Below are positions 7,855-15,792 of a stretch of DNA of 30,492 nt, one piece after another (position 1 is the first letter of the stretch; every line of letters starts with the position of its first letter). The position numbers were made by a program, and so were the translations under genes. The DNA is from JANMDU01 sp031376455. Lineage in GTDB: Bacteria > Pseudomonadota > Gammaproteobacteria > Burkholderiales > Burkholderiaceae_C. The DNA lies in assembly GCA_031376455.1 (NCBI GenBank), contig JANMDU010000131.1:1-30492 (forward strand). The letters run 5' to 3'. The notes beneath the pieces were generated by a model. The model was not told where the DNA came from and did no database searches. It saw nothing but the letters and a program-made list of their open reading frames with translations.

Positions 7855-8754
7855 ATGTATTTTGCCCAGCTCCTCTTCCCCGATTTCGCACTGATCATCT
7901 GCGGCTATTTGATTTGCCGCTTCACGCAACTCGGCCGACCGATGTGGAGCCAAGTCGATAGCTTGGTGTACTACGTGCTGTTTCCTGTGCTGCTGTTTCA
8001 TGCGATTTCGCGCTCGCCACTTGATTGGGGCGCAGCGAGCAGCTTGATCGGCGCCGCTTTAGCGATGGCCGTTTGCGCCGTCGCGTTGTCCTATGCCGTC
8101 GCCAAGCTGCCGGGCGTTAAACGCGATGACTTCGCCAGTAGCGCGCAGGTGGGCTTTCGGTTTAATTCGTATATTGCGCTGGCACTGGCCGAGCGGCTCG
8201 CTGGCCAACAAGGCCTGCTGCTGATTGCCGTGATCATAGGTATTTGCGTGCCTTTATTTAACATTGCCGCCGTGTGGCCGATGGCCAAGCAATCGGGTCA
8301 GGGCTTTGGCAAAGCGTTGTTGCGCAATCCGCTGATCATCGGCACAGTCAGTGGGCTGTTGGCCAACGTGTTGGGCATCTCCGTGCCAACTTTTGCCGAG
8401 CCAGCCGTCTCACGCATGGGGCAAGCCTCGCTCGCGCTGGGGCTGATGGCAGCGGGCGCGGGCTTGCAGCTGAGCCAAGTGTTCAGCACAGCCAGCCGTA
8501 TTCGCGCAGGTTTGGCGCTGCTCACTGTGCGACATGCGGCGCTGCCATTGATCGCTGTGGGCTTGGTCACCGCCTTCGGTCTGAACAAAACGCAGGCCAG
8601 CGTGTTGCTCTTGTTCAGCGCCTTGCCCACCGCATCAAGTTGCTATGTGCTCGCTGCGAAGATGGGCTTAGATGGCGGCTTTGTAGCAGGGCTGGTGACG
8701 CTGTCCACTGTGCTCGGCATGCTCAGTTTGCCGTTTGCGCTGAGTTTTTTATAG
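7855..8754 (+). CDS. AEC (auxin efflux carrier) family permease
   Basis: A 299-residue inner-membrane protein with about ten hydrophobic segments split into two halves around a less hydrophobic middle (about residues 130-160), the usual AEC layout. Supporting motifs are FRFNSYIALALAE in the first half and LLLFSALPTASSCYVLAAKM near the C-terminus, close to the family's conserved P-T-A-S segment. Bacterial AEC members carry small organic acids such as malate or malonate; the substrate here is unknown. It lies divergently from the Bug receptor and 66 bp upstream of ureD on the same strand, so read-through into ureD is possible. Confidence 0.88.
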   Translation: MYFAQLLFPDFALIICGYLICRFTQLGRPMWSQVDSLVYYVLFPVLLFHAISRSPLDWGAASSLIGAALAMAVCAVALSYAVAKLPGVKRDDFASSAQVGFRFNSYIALALAERLAGQQGLLLIAVIIGICVPLFNIAAVWPMAKQSGQGFGKALLRNPLIIGTVSGLLANVLGISVPTFAEPAVSRMGQASLALGLMAAGAGLQLSQVFSTASRIRAGLALLTVRHAALPLIAVGLVTAFGLNKTQASVLLLFSALPTASSCYVLAAKMGLDGGFVAGLVTLSTVLGMLSLPFALSFL

Positions 8755-8767
8755 GGATATTGGCATA

Positions 8768-8803
8768 TAGCCGGCATAGATGCTGCGCAGAGTGCTATCA
8801 AAT
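8768..8803 (+). repeat. GCCGGCATA/CTGCGCAG/GCTAT repeat, copy 3
   Basis: TAGCCGGCATAGATGCTGCG followed by CAGAGTGCTATCAA, in the 66-bp gap between the AEC permease and ureD. This is one of the fullest matches to the family consensus, so any promoter or ribosome-binding region of ureD is partly made of repeat sequence. Confidence 0.8.
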
Positions 8804-8820
8804 AAATAATAAACAAGAAC

Positions 8821-9669
8821 ATGACTTGGCACGCTAAGCTTCAGCTCAATTACCGTAACGCCGCCGGCAAAACCCTGCTTGATTTCTCACACAACGGCCC
8901 GCTGCGCATCTTGCAAAGTCTCTATCCTGAAGGCGATGCCATCTGCCACAACGTGCTCGTGCATCCGCCGGGTGGCGTGGCAGGTGGCGATGATTTAGAC
9001 ATGACAGTCAATGTGCAATCTGGCGCTCACGCCTTGATAACCACGCCCGGCGCCACGCGCTTTTATAAAACCTCTGGCGATCCATCGATCCAGCGCACGG
9101 TCGTCAAGATGGAAGACGGCGCGCGCCTCGAATGGCTGCCGCTAGAAAACATCGCCTACAGCGGCTGCTTGGCAGAAAACCGACTCCAGCTTCAACTCGC
9201 CCCCTCCGCAGAGATGATCGGCTGGGACATCACGGCGCTCGGCCTGCCCGCAGCGAATCAGCCTTTCGAGCGCGGCGCGTTTACCCAGCATCTGGAATTA
9301 CTTTGCCCCCAAGCGCCTGATCGCGCATGGCTGGAGCGCGGCTGCATTGCAGCAAACGATACACGTCTGCTGCAATCATCCATCGCAATGAATGGCCAAG
9401 CGTGTCTAGCTACTCTCTTTTTCATAGCAGGTCGCCCAATATCTGCGAAGGAAAAAGAGCTATTTCTGTCTAAATCAAGAGAGATAGCAGCTCGTCACGC
9501 TCTAAAAAAAAGCTGTGGCATCACCAGCCCGCATGCACAGATCATCGTGCTGCGCTTGCTTGCCGATCACACTGAGCAAGCGATGGATTTATGTAAACAA
9601 ATACGCTGCGTGTGGCGTGAATTAGCTTGGGGCTTGCCGAATGTGCCGCCGCGTATTTGGGCAATGTGA
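8821..9669 (+). CDS. ureD: Urease accessory protein UreD
   Basis: Cytoplasmic chaperone that binds apo-urease and, with UreF and UreG, delivers nickel to the active site. It is 282 residues, the usual length. Family motifs are HNVLVHPPGGVAGGDDL near residues 42-58, the conserved ITTPGATRFYKT at about 74-85, and EWLPLENIAYSG near 102-113. The C-terminus WRELAWGLPNVPPRIWAM is typical. It is separated from ureABC by the opposite-strand urtABCDE genes, while most relatives have it next to ureA. Residues about 200-225 (ISAKEKELFLSKSREIAARH) are Lys/Glu-rich and less typical. Confidence 0.95.
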   Translation: MTWHAKLQLNYRNAAGKTLLDFSHNGPLRILQSLYPEGDAICHNVLVHPPGGVAGGDDLDMTVNVQSGAHALITTPGATRFYKTSGDPSIQRTVVKMEDGARLEWLPLENIAYSGCLAENRLQLQLAPSAEMIGWDITALGLPAANQPFERGAFTQHLELLCPQAPDRAWLERGCIAANDTRLLQSSIAMNGQACLATLFFIAGRPISAKEKELFLSKSREIAARHALKKSCGITSPHAQIIVLRLLADHTEQAMDLCKQIRCVWRELAWGLPNVPPRIWAM

Positions 9670-9680
9670 GATTCTGAGCA

Positions 9681-9773
9681 GCAGTCGTAAGAACACGGAA
9701 GGCATGGAAAGATCCCTTTTTTTCGTGTCTTCCGTGAATCCTCCGTGACTTCCGTGTTCTAGGTTCTTACTGC
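9681..9773. repeat. Inverted repeat between convergent ureD and urtE
   Basis: The arm beginning GCAGTCGTAAGAACACGGAA (9681-9700) is repeated in inverse near 9748-9773 as TTCCGTGTTCT, a short insert, then TTCTTACTGC. Between the arms lie a T-run and two further copies of TCCGTG. It fills most of the gap between two converging genes and could terminate both. It resembles a scattered CACGGAAG-type repeat of Burkholderiales (from memory). Confidence 0.75.
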
Positions 9774-9799
9774 GCCCAGGAATATGCGTAGCTCAATCA

Positions 9800-10513
9800 T
9801 TAAATCGCCACAAGCTGCCTAATTCCCTTCGTTTCCATCTCACTACCCGGCCCGCGAGCGATGACTTCGCCGCGTTGCATCACCAAGTAATCATCCGCCA
9901 ACTCTTGCGCGAAATCGTAGTATTGCTCACACAGCACGATGGCCATATCGCCTCGACAGACAAGCATGCGGATGACGCGGCCAATGTCTTTGATGATGCT
10001 CGGTTGAATGCCTTCGGTGGGCTCGTCAAGAATCAAAAGCTTCGGCTTGGCAGCCAAGGCGCGGGCAATGGCCAGCTGCTGCTGCTGGCCGCCTGAGAGA
10101 TCGCCGCCCCGGCGATGAATCATTTGCTTGAGCACGGGGAAGAGGTCAAACAACTCTGCAGGAATCGGTGTGCTGGCGCTTTTGTAGGCCAAGCCCATGC
10201 GCAAATTGTCTTCCACTGTCAGGCGCGAGAAGATTTCGCGACCTTGCGGCACAAAGCCAATACCTGCACGGGCGCGCTCATACGAGGTGGATTTTTCTAT
10301 TCGCTTGCCATCGAATTCAATACTGCCAGAACGAATCGGCACCAAGCCCATGAGTGATTTAAGAAGAGTTGTTTTGCCTACGCCATTGCGGCCGAGCAGC
10401 ACAGTCACTTTGCCTAGACTAGCTTCGAAGTTGATGCCGCGCAGGATGTGTGAACCACCGTAGTATTGGTGGACTTCTTTAACGGCGAGGATGGGGGCGT
10501 GTTCAGCGGCCAA
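9800..10513 (-). CDS. urtE: Urea ABC transporter ATP-binding protein UrtE
   Basis: One of the two ATPases of the high-affinity urea importer, related to LivF. I place the start at TTG 10513: AGGTG precedes it at short spacing, and the protein then begins AAEHAPILAVKEVHQYYGG, the usual UrtE opening, giving 237 residues. The frame is open to ATG 10555, which would add 14 basic residues. Walker A is GRNGVGKTTLLKSL, the signature LSGGQQQQLAIARAL, and Walker B LLILDEPTEGI. The UrtE-specific HQYYGGSHILRGI is present. The start overlaps the end of urtD by 11 bp, implying translational coupling. Confidence 0.94.
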   Translation of the reverse strand: MAAEHAPILAVKEVHQYYGGSHILRGINFEASLGKVTVLLGRNGVGKTTLLKSLMGLVPIRSGSIEFDGKRIEKSTSYERARAGIGFVPQGREIFSRLTVEDNLRMGLAYKSASTPIPAELFDLFPVLKQMIHRRGGDLSGGQQQQLAIARALAAKPKLLILDEPTEGIQPSIIKDIGRVIRMLVCRGDMAIVLCEQYYDFAQELADDYLVMQRGEVIARGPGSEMETKGIRQLVAI

Positions 10514-11387
10514 GATACACCTCGATGACTTTTTCGTTATTCTGGACTTGCGCAAGCGTTCCTTCAGCGAGCACTGAGCCTTCGTGTAGCACGGTCACTT
10601 TTTCTGAAATGCGCTCAATAAAGCTCATGTCATGTTCCACCACCACGAGGCTATGATGCTTTTTAAGCGTGAGGAAAAGCTCGGCAGTACGGACAGTTTC
10701 TTCATCCGTCATACCTGCTACAGGCTCATCGAGCAGCAACAATTTAGGATCTTGCATCAACAGCATGCCGATCTCTAGCCATTGCTTTTGACCGTGGCTT
10801 AAGTTGCCTGCCATGCGATTGACGCTATCCGCCAAATGAATGGTGTGCAGCACATGGGCAAGGCGATCACTCTGCGCGGAATCGAGCTTGAAAAACAGCG
10901 AGCTTTTAACGGCTTTATTCGTCTTCAAAGCCAGCTCTAAATTTTCAAACACGGTGAGCTGCTCAAACACTGTGGGCTTCTGGAATTTACGGCCAATGCC
11001 CATTTGTGCGATTTGCGATTCGTTGAAACGCAGCAAATCAATCGTCGAACCGAAAAACACGGTGCCGCTATTCGGGCGGGTTTTGCCGGTGATGATGTCC
11101 ATCATCGTCGTTTTTCCAGCGCCGTTGGGCCCGATGATGCAGCGCAGCTCACCTGGTGCAATATCGAGCGAGAGGCCATTGATCGCTTTGAAGCCATCAA
11201 AGCTCACGCTCACGTCTTCAAGATACAAAATGCGGCCGTGCGTGGTGTCCACCTCTTGGCTGGAATCTTGGCTGATCAAGCGACCATAGCCTGCGTCTCG
11301 GCCACCTGATTCCGTCTTTCCTATGGCAGACTGCTCTAGCGTGGCTTGCAAGCGCTTTGCACCTTGCTCCATCAAATCGGGGGTCAC
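10503..11387 (-). CDS. urtD: Urea ABC transporter ATP-binding protein UrtD
   Basis: Second ATPase of the urea importer, related to LivG, 294 residues. Walker A is GPNGAGKTTMMDIITGKTRP, followed by the family's GIGRKFQKPTVFEQLTVFEN, a signature region LSHGQKQWLEIGMLL and Walker B LLLLDEPVAGMTDEET. The SHGQKQWLEIG signature, replacing the standard LSGGQ, is typical of UrtD. About 55 N-terminal residues before YLEDVSVSFDGF are poorly conserved in character; a shorter start is possible, but the ATG at 11387 overlaps the urtC stop in an ATGA arrangement, which supports it. Confidence 0.95.
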   Translation of the reverse strand: MTPDLMEQGAKRLQATLEQSAIGKTESGGRDAGYGRLISQDSSQEVDTTHGRILYLEDVSVSFDGFKAINGLSLDIAPGELRCIIGPNGAGKTTMMDIITGKTRPNSGTVFFGSTIDLLRFNESQIAQMGIGRKFQKPTVFEQLTVFENLELALKTNKAVKSSLFFKLDSAQSDRLAHVLHTIHLADSVNRMAGNLSHGQKQWLEIGMLLMQDPKLLLLDEPVAGMTDEETVRTAELFLTLKKHHSLVVVEHDMSFIERISEKVTVLHEGSVLAEGTLAQVQNNEKVIEVYLGR

Positions 11388-12568
11388 ACCTTCCCCCCTT
11401 CTTTTTTACCCAAGATTTTGCGCGCCAAACCAACGATACCTTGCGGTAAATACAGCGTCACGATCACAAAAATCGCGCCTAAGAAATACAACCAATATTC
11501 GGGAAACGCTGCGGTGAACCAACTCTTTGCGCCGTTCACTGCAAACGCGCCCACAATCGGCCCGATCAACGTCGCGCGGCCACCGACTGCCGCCCAAATC
11601 GCCATCTCAATCGAATTGGCGGGAGACATCTCGCCCGGATTAATAATGCCCACCTGAGGCACATACAGCGCCCCTGCCACGCCGCACATCATCGCCGAGA
11701 TCACCCAAATCGTGAGCTTATAGGTCACCGGGTTGTAGCCCGAGAACATCACGCGGCTTTCTGCATCACGAATCGCCTGCAACACACGGCCAAACTTGCT
11801 TTGCACCAACCAGCGCGAAAAAAGATAAAAGCCGAGCAGCGTACACCCGGTGAGCACAAACAGCACCATGCGCGTAGAAGGCTGCGCTATGGGAATATCC
11901 AAAATGCGCTTGAAATCGGTGAAACCATTGTTGCCGCCAAAGCCGGTTTCGTTACGGAAGAAAAGCAGCATGGCTGCAAAGGTAAGCGCTTGCGTGATGA
12001 TAGAAAAATACACTCCCTTGATACGCGAACGGAAGGCGAAGAAACCAAACACCAGCGCTAGCAGACCGGGCGCAAGTACCACCAGCGCCATCTGGAAGAT
12101 AAACGAGTTGCTACCCAACCAGTGCCAAGGCAGCGCTTTCCAATCTAAGAACACCATGAAGTCCGGCAGCTCGCTTTTGTAATTACCATCCAGCCCGATT
12201 TGGCGCATGAGATACATGCCCATGGCATAGCCGCCAAGCGCGAAAAATAGACCATGGCCGAGGCTCAGGATGCCGGTGTATCCCCAAATCAAATCCAACG
12301 CCAAAGCACAAATCGCATAGCACATGATCTTGCCGATCAGGCTGATGGCGAAATCATCCAAATGGAAAATACTGGTCTTCGGAACGACAAGATTGAGCAT
12401 CGGCGCGAGCGCGCACACAAGGATCAGCGCGACGAGGAAAACGCCCCAGCCCTTGCGACTCATGAGCGGGGCGTGTGCTGGTAATGCAACCGTTCGCCCT
12501 GAGCTTGTCGAAGGGCTCGCTGGAGCTTCGACAAGCTCAGCCCGAACGGAGTTTTTTGGCACGCTCAT
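11384..12568 (-). CDS. urtC: Urea ABC transporter permease UrtC
   Basis: Inner-membrane permease of the urea importer, LivM family, 394 residues with about eight to ten hydrophobic segments. Typical motifs are DLIWGYTGILSLGHGLFFALGG (in part), FRNETGFGGNNGFTDF, and the EAA-like loop AIRDAESRVMFSGYNPVTYK. It overlaps urtB and urtD by ATGA junctions. Its first about 30 residues (SVRAELVEAPASPSTSSGRT) are encoded by a REP-like palindrome at 12490-12550. A start at an internal Met just before SRKGWGVFL (near 12463) would avoid the insert but would lose the ATGA coupling. Confidence 0.95.
   Translation of the reverse strand: MSVPKNSVRAELVEAPASPSTSSGRTVALPAHAPLMSRKGWGVFLVALILVCALAPMLNLVVPKTSIFHLDDFAISLIGKIMCYAICALALDLIWGYTGILSLGHGLFFALGGYAMGMYLMRQIGLDGNYKSELPDFMVFLDWKALPWHWLGSNSFIFQMALVVLAPGLLALVFGFFAFRSRIKGVYFSIITQALTFAAMLLFFRNETGFGGNNGFTDFKRILDIPIAQPSTRMVLFVLTGCTLLGFYLFSRWLVQSKFGRVLQAIRDAESRVMFSGYNPVTYKLTIWVISAMMCGVAGALYVPQVGIINPGEMSPANSIEMAIWAAVGGRATLIGPIVGAFAVNGAKSWFTAAFPEYWLYFLGAIFVIVTLYLPQGIVGLARKILGKKEGGKV
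12490..12550. repeat. REP-like palindrome inside the urtC N-terminus
   Basis: The arm CCGTTCGCCCTGAGCTTGTC continuing GAAG faces CTTCGACAAGCTCAGCCCGA continuing ACGG; 22 of 24 positions pair across a 12-nt loop. It is the same family as the valS element at 849-930. Both are in frame, and here the encoded residues form the cytoplasmic tail before the first membrane helix. Confidence 0.88.
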
Positions 12569-14151
12569 GCTTCTGCACTCCTTCCCTTGAGAGCAAAAAT
12601 TCCTTGAGGCCGCTTCTGAATAAAGATGATGATGAACACGAGCACTGCAATCTTGGCAAGCACTGCGCCTTGCCAGCCTTCTAAAAATTTATTGAGCACA
12701 CCCAGCCCAAGCGCTGCGTACACCGTACCTGCAAGCTGACCCACACCGCCCAGCACCACAACCATGAAAGAATCGACGATATAACTCTGCCCCAGATCAG
12801 GCCCCACGTTGCCGATTTGGCTCAAGGCACAACCCGCCAAGCCCGCGATCCCCGAGCCGAGCGAGAAGGCATAGGTGTCAATCCGCGCCGTGTTCACACC
12901 CATGCAAGCGGCAATCGGGCGATTCTGCGTCACACCGCGCACGAAGAGACCCAGCCGCGTTTTGCTGATCACGAGGCTCACACCCACCAGCACGAGGATC
13001 GCAAAGACGATGATCATCACGCGGTTATAGGGCAGCGATAAATTCGGCAGCAGCGCATAGCCGCCGCTCATCCAAGATGGGTTTTCAACGCCCACGTTTT
13101 GCGCACCAAAAATCGTGCGCACGAGTTGCATCAAGATCAAGCTGATGCCCCAAGTGGCTAGCAGCGTCTCTAACGGCCTGCCATAGAGGAAGCGAATCAC
13201 CGTGCGTTCCATCGCAGCGCCCACGAGGGCTGAGGCCATGAAGGCCACAGGAATCGCAGCCAGCAAATACGCATCAAATGCGCCTGGCAAATACTGGCGA
13301 AACAGGTTTTGCACCACATAGGTGGCATAAGCGCCAATCATGATGAGCTCGCCATGCGCCATGTTGATCACGCCCATCAAGCCATAGGTGATGGCTAGGC
13401 CTAACGCGGCGAGCAAAAGAATTGAGCCCAAGCTGATGCCTGTAAACACCACGCCAAGACTCTCGCCGAGACCTAGTGATGATTTGATTTTGGCCAGCGA
13501 TGCTTCTAGCTGCCCTTTGACGGCTGCGTCACTTTCCTGTTTCAAGCGTTCGTTGAGCAGCAACTGCGTGGCTGGATCTTTGCTCTCAGCCAATGCTTTG
13601 GCGGCTTCTAAGCGCTTGGCCACATCGCTGCTGCCAAGCATGGCGGCAGCTCGCGCCAAACCCAGCTTGGCTTTGAGCTCGGGGTTGGCCTCAAGAGCGA
13701 GCGCTTTTTCAACCAAACCGAGCTTGGATTCATCAGGATCTTTGAGCAAGGCGGCAATCGCCTCGCCGCGCAATTTATCGTTCTTAGAAAACAGCTTGAG
13801 TGAGGCTTGTGCAGTATCCAACTCGCCGCGAAACCGATTGTTGTTGATCACATCTTCCGCGCCTTCGGGCAGCGTAATGGCTTGACCAGTGACGGGGTCG
13901 GTGGCCTTGTCATCTCGCACGATGAAGGCTTTGCCGCCCGCCGTCTTCACCGCATCGTCGCTCAGCGCTTGAATGAAGGCGGCGGTTTTATCGTCCGCAG
14001 CGCCTAAGGCTTTGTTCAGTGCTTCAATGCGCGCATCGGTCTCGCCAATCGCCATGCCTTGCGCTTCTTGCGTGGTGAGGGCCGCCGTTGGCCCTGAGAG
14101 CATCAGCAGCCATAGCGCGATGCCACTGAGTTTAGATATTGTTTGAATCAT
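12565..14151 (-). CDS. urtB: Urea ABC transporter permease UrtB
   Basis: LivH-family inner-membrane permease, 528 residues from the ATG at 14151. The frame is open to 14220, but MIQTISKLSGIALWLLMLSG gives a proper signal sequence. After the signal comes a periplasmic helical domain of about 210 residues (Ala/Lys/Leu-rich), a known feature of proteobacterial UrtB. The permease core then begins at LGVVFTGISLGSILLLAALGLA and continues through GVINMAHGELIMIGAY, ERTVIRFLYGRPLETLLATW and GLFVRGVTQNRPIAACMGV. It lies 137 bp after urtA, a gap with a stem-loop. Confidence 0.95.
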   Translation of the reverse strand: MIQTISKLSGIALWLLMLSGPTAALTTQEAQGMAIGETDARIEALNKALGAADDKTAAFIQALSDDAVKTAGGKAFIVRDDKATDPVTGQAITLPEGAEDVINNNRFRGELDTAQASLKLFSKNDKLRGEAIAALLKDPDESKLGLVEKALALEANPELKAKLGLARAAAMLGSSDVAKRLEAAKALAESKDPATQLLLNERLKQESDAAVKGQLEASLAKIKSSLGLGESLGVVFTGISLGSILLLAALGLAITYGLMGVINMAHGELIMIGAYATYVVQNLFRQYLPGAFDAYLLAAIPVAFMASALVGAAMERTVIRFLYGRPLETLLATWGISLILMQLVRTIFGAQNVGVENPSWMSGGYALLPNLSLPYNRVMIIVFAILVLVGVSLVISKTRLGLFVRGVTQNRPIAACMGVNTARIDTYAFSLGSGIAGLAGCALSQIGNVGPDLGQSYIVDSFMVVVLGGVGQLAGTVYAALGLGVLNKFLEGWQGAVLAKIAVLVFIIIFIQKRPQGIFALKGRSAEA

Positions 14152-14228
14152 GGGAAGACCTGTCGTGTGGGCACGCGAATCGCCAAAATGCTGTTGCAGC
14201 TTTTGCACCAGCGCATGCACACACTACA

Positions 14229-14269
14229 AATCTCACACCAGCCGCATCGCTGCGACTGGCGTAGAGATT
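14229..14269 (-). other. Stem-loop in the urtA-urtB gap
   Basis: AATCTC (14229-14234) pairs with GAGATT (14264-14269), and inside them CCAG/CTGG and CGCA/TGCG enclose a tcgc loop. It follows the urtA stop by about 20 bp in the minus-strand transcript and has no T-run. A stem-loop after a binding-protein gene often stabilises that message or partly stops transcription, giving more receptor than permease. That role is inferred. Confidence 0.6.
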
Positions 14270-14288
14270 AATGAAGCGCTAAAAGGAA

Positions 14289-15563
14289 TTAAGCTTTCTT
14301 CGCTGGCTCATCAGGCTTCTTGTCGTTGCCTTCGATGAACGGGCTCCAAGGCTTAGCCTTCACAGGGCCAGGTGTCTTCCAAACCACGTTGAACTGGCCA
14401 TCGGCCTTGATTTCGCCGATGAATACGCTCTTGTGCAGATGATGGTTTTTCTCATCCATCTTGCTGGTGATACCTGATGGTGCCTTGAAGGTTTGGCCAG
14501 CCATTGCCGCAATCACTTTGTCCACTTCCAAAGACTTGGCTTTCTCAACCGCTTGCTTCCACATGTTGATTCCGATGTAGGTGGCTTCCATGGGATCGTT
14601 GGTGAGCGCTTTGTCTTTGTGGCCTGCAATGCCTTTGGCCTTGGCATACGTGCTCCACTTTTTGATGAACTCGTCGTTGGTAGGGTTCTTGATGCTCTGG
14701 AAATAGTTCCAAGCTGCGAGGTGGCCAACGAGTGGCTTGGTGTCCACACCGCGCAGCTCTTCTTCGCCCACGGAGAAGGCCACCACGGGCACGTCTTTGG
14801 CCTTCAAGCCTGCATTGCCCAGCTCTTTGTAGAAAGGCACGTTGGAATCGCCATTGATGGTCGAGACCACAGCAGTCTTGCCGCCTGCAGCGAATTTCTT
14901 CACATCAGCCACGATGGTTTGATAGTCAGAGTGGCCAAATGGGGTGTATTTCTCGTCGATGTCTTTATCAGCCACGCCTTTGCTCTTGAGATAAGCGCGC
15001 AAGATTTTGTTAGTGGTGCGGGGGTACACATAATCGGTGCCGAGCAAGACCCAGCGCTTGGCTGCGCCGCCGTCTTTGCTCATCAAATAATCCACAGCGG
15101 GAATCGCTTGCTGGTTAGGCGCTGCGCCCGTGTAGAACACGTTCTTAGACAGCTCTTCGCCTTCGTATTGCACGGGGTAGAACAGCAAGCCGTTCAACTC
15201 TTCAACGACTGGCAACACAGACTTGCGCGACACCGAAGTCCAGCAGCCGAAGATGACCGAGACTTTGTCTTGCGTCAGTAATTGCTTGGTTTTCTCAGCA
15301 AACAGAGGCCAGTTCGACGCGGGATCGACGATCACGGCCTCTAACTTCTTGCCCATCACGCCGCCCTTGGCATTGATCTCTTCAATCGCCATGAGCACGG
15401 TGTCTTTGAGCACGGTCTCCGATATGGCCATCGTGCCTGACAAACTGTGCAAAATGCCCACTTTGATCGTGCCACCGGCTTGCGCCATGGCTTGGCCGGA
15501 TACGCCAGTAAGCGCGACTGCGGTTGCAGCGCTGAGTGATTTGATTGTTTGGCGACGATCCAT
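14289..15563 (-). CDS. urtA: Urea ABC transporter substrate-binding protein UrtA
   Basis: Periplasmic urea receptor, first gene of the minus-strand urt operon. The start is ATG 15563 (424 residues), with GGAG eight bases upstream. The open frame reaches 15635, but that would place 24 residues before the signal. The N-terminus MDRRQTIKSLSAATAVALTG is a Tat-like RR signal, cleaved near AMAQA. Family motifs are KVGILHSLSGTMAISETVLKD (in part), VIFGCWTSVSRKSVLPVVEE, LLFYPVQYEGEE and FSVGEEELRG. A sigma-54 promoter lies at 15613-15629, placing the transcript start about 40 bp before the ATG. Confidence 0.97.
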   Translation of the reverse strand: MDRRQTIKSLSAATAVALTGVSGQAMAQAGGTIKVGILHSLSGTMAISETVLKDTVLMAIEEINAKGGVMGKKLEAVIVDPASNWPLFAEKTKQLLTQDKVSVIFGCWTSVSRKSVLPVVEELNGLLFYPVQYEGEELSKNVFYTGAAPNQQAIPAVDYLMSKDGGAAKRWVLLGTDYVYPRTTNKILRAYLKSKGVADKDIDEKYTPFGHSDYQTIVADVKKFAAGGKTAVVSTINGDSNVPFYKELGNAGLKAKDVPVVAFSVGEEELRGVDTKPLVGHLAAWNYFQSIKNPTNDEFIKKWSTYAKAKGIAGHKDKALTNDPMEATYIGINMWKQAVEKAKSLEVDKVIAAMAGQTFKAPSGITSKMDEKNHHLHKSVFIGEIKADGQFNVVWKTPGPVKAKPWSPFIEGNDKKPDEPAKKA

Positions 15564-15612
15564 AAGGTTTCTCCAGTTTTGGATGATTGATAAAAGTGAT
15601 GCAATCATGTCG

Positions 15613-15629
15613 ATGCAAAGCCTGTGCCA
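15613..15629 (-). promoter_or_regulatory. Sigma-54 promoter of the urtA operon
   Basis: The minus strand reads TGGCACAGGCTTTGCAT: a consensus TGGCAC -24 box, five bases, then a TTGCA -12 box, with GG and GC ten bases apart. The predicted start near 15603 leaves a leader of about 40 bases before urtA with a good ribosome-binding site. The fit to the consensus TGGCAC-N5-TTGCA is complete. Confidence 0.85.
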
Positions 15630-15668
15630 ACTCAAAGCTAGGTGACTGTGAGCCGAATGAACTACTTT

Positions 15669-15720
15669 TGCACCAAACTAGGGAACGGTCGGTGCAAAAA
15701 TTCAAAACAGTGCGTGCACC
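15669..15720. promoter_or_regulatory. Candidate NtrC enhancer half-sites
   Basis: TGCACC at 15669-15674, GGTGCA at 15691-15696 and TGCACC at 15715-15720 lie between the two sigma-54 promoters. NtrC binds dyads with TGCACC/GGTGCA arms, so the three elements in this position fit a shared enhancer. The 16-bp gap between the first two exceeds the usual 5-bp spacing of a single dyad, so assignment as NtrC sites is tentative. Confidence 0.45.
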
Positions 15721-15742
15721 AATTGCGAACCTTGTCGTGCTC

Positions 15743-15759
15743 AAGGCACGCTTTTTGCA
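15743..15759 (+). promoter_or_regulatory. Sigma-54 promoter of ureA
   Basis: AAGGCACGCTTTTTGCA has GG and GC spaced by ten bases, a GGCAC -24 box and a TTGCA -12 box, with a pyrimidine run between them. Only the first T of TGGCAC is replaced by A. The predicted transcript start is near 15770 and ureA begins at 15793. Confidence 0.72.
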
Positions 15760-15792
15760 CCACAATTGAATACTCATAATGAGCGAATCACC

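Noticed and set aside
8764..8780. TGGCATATAGCCGGCAT upstream of ureD as a sigma-54 promoter (GG and GC ten bases apart)
   Set aside because: The -12 box reads CGGCA instead of TTGCA, and the second half is simply the start of a repeat copy.
9421..9490. Another copy of the GCCGGC/GCGCAG repeat within ureD
   Set aside because: Only fragments such as TCATAGCA and GAGCTATTT are present; the GCCGGC and GCGCAG cores are missing.
14493..15281. 262-codon plus-strand ORF opposite urtA
   Set aside because: Long only because of codon bias in urtA; no recognisable domain and no start signal.
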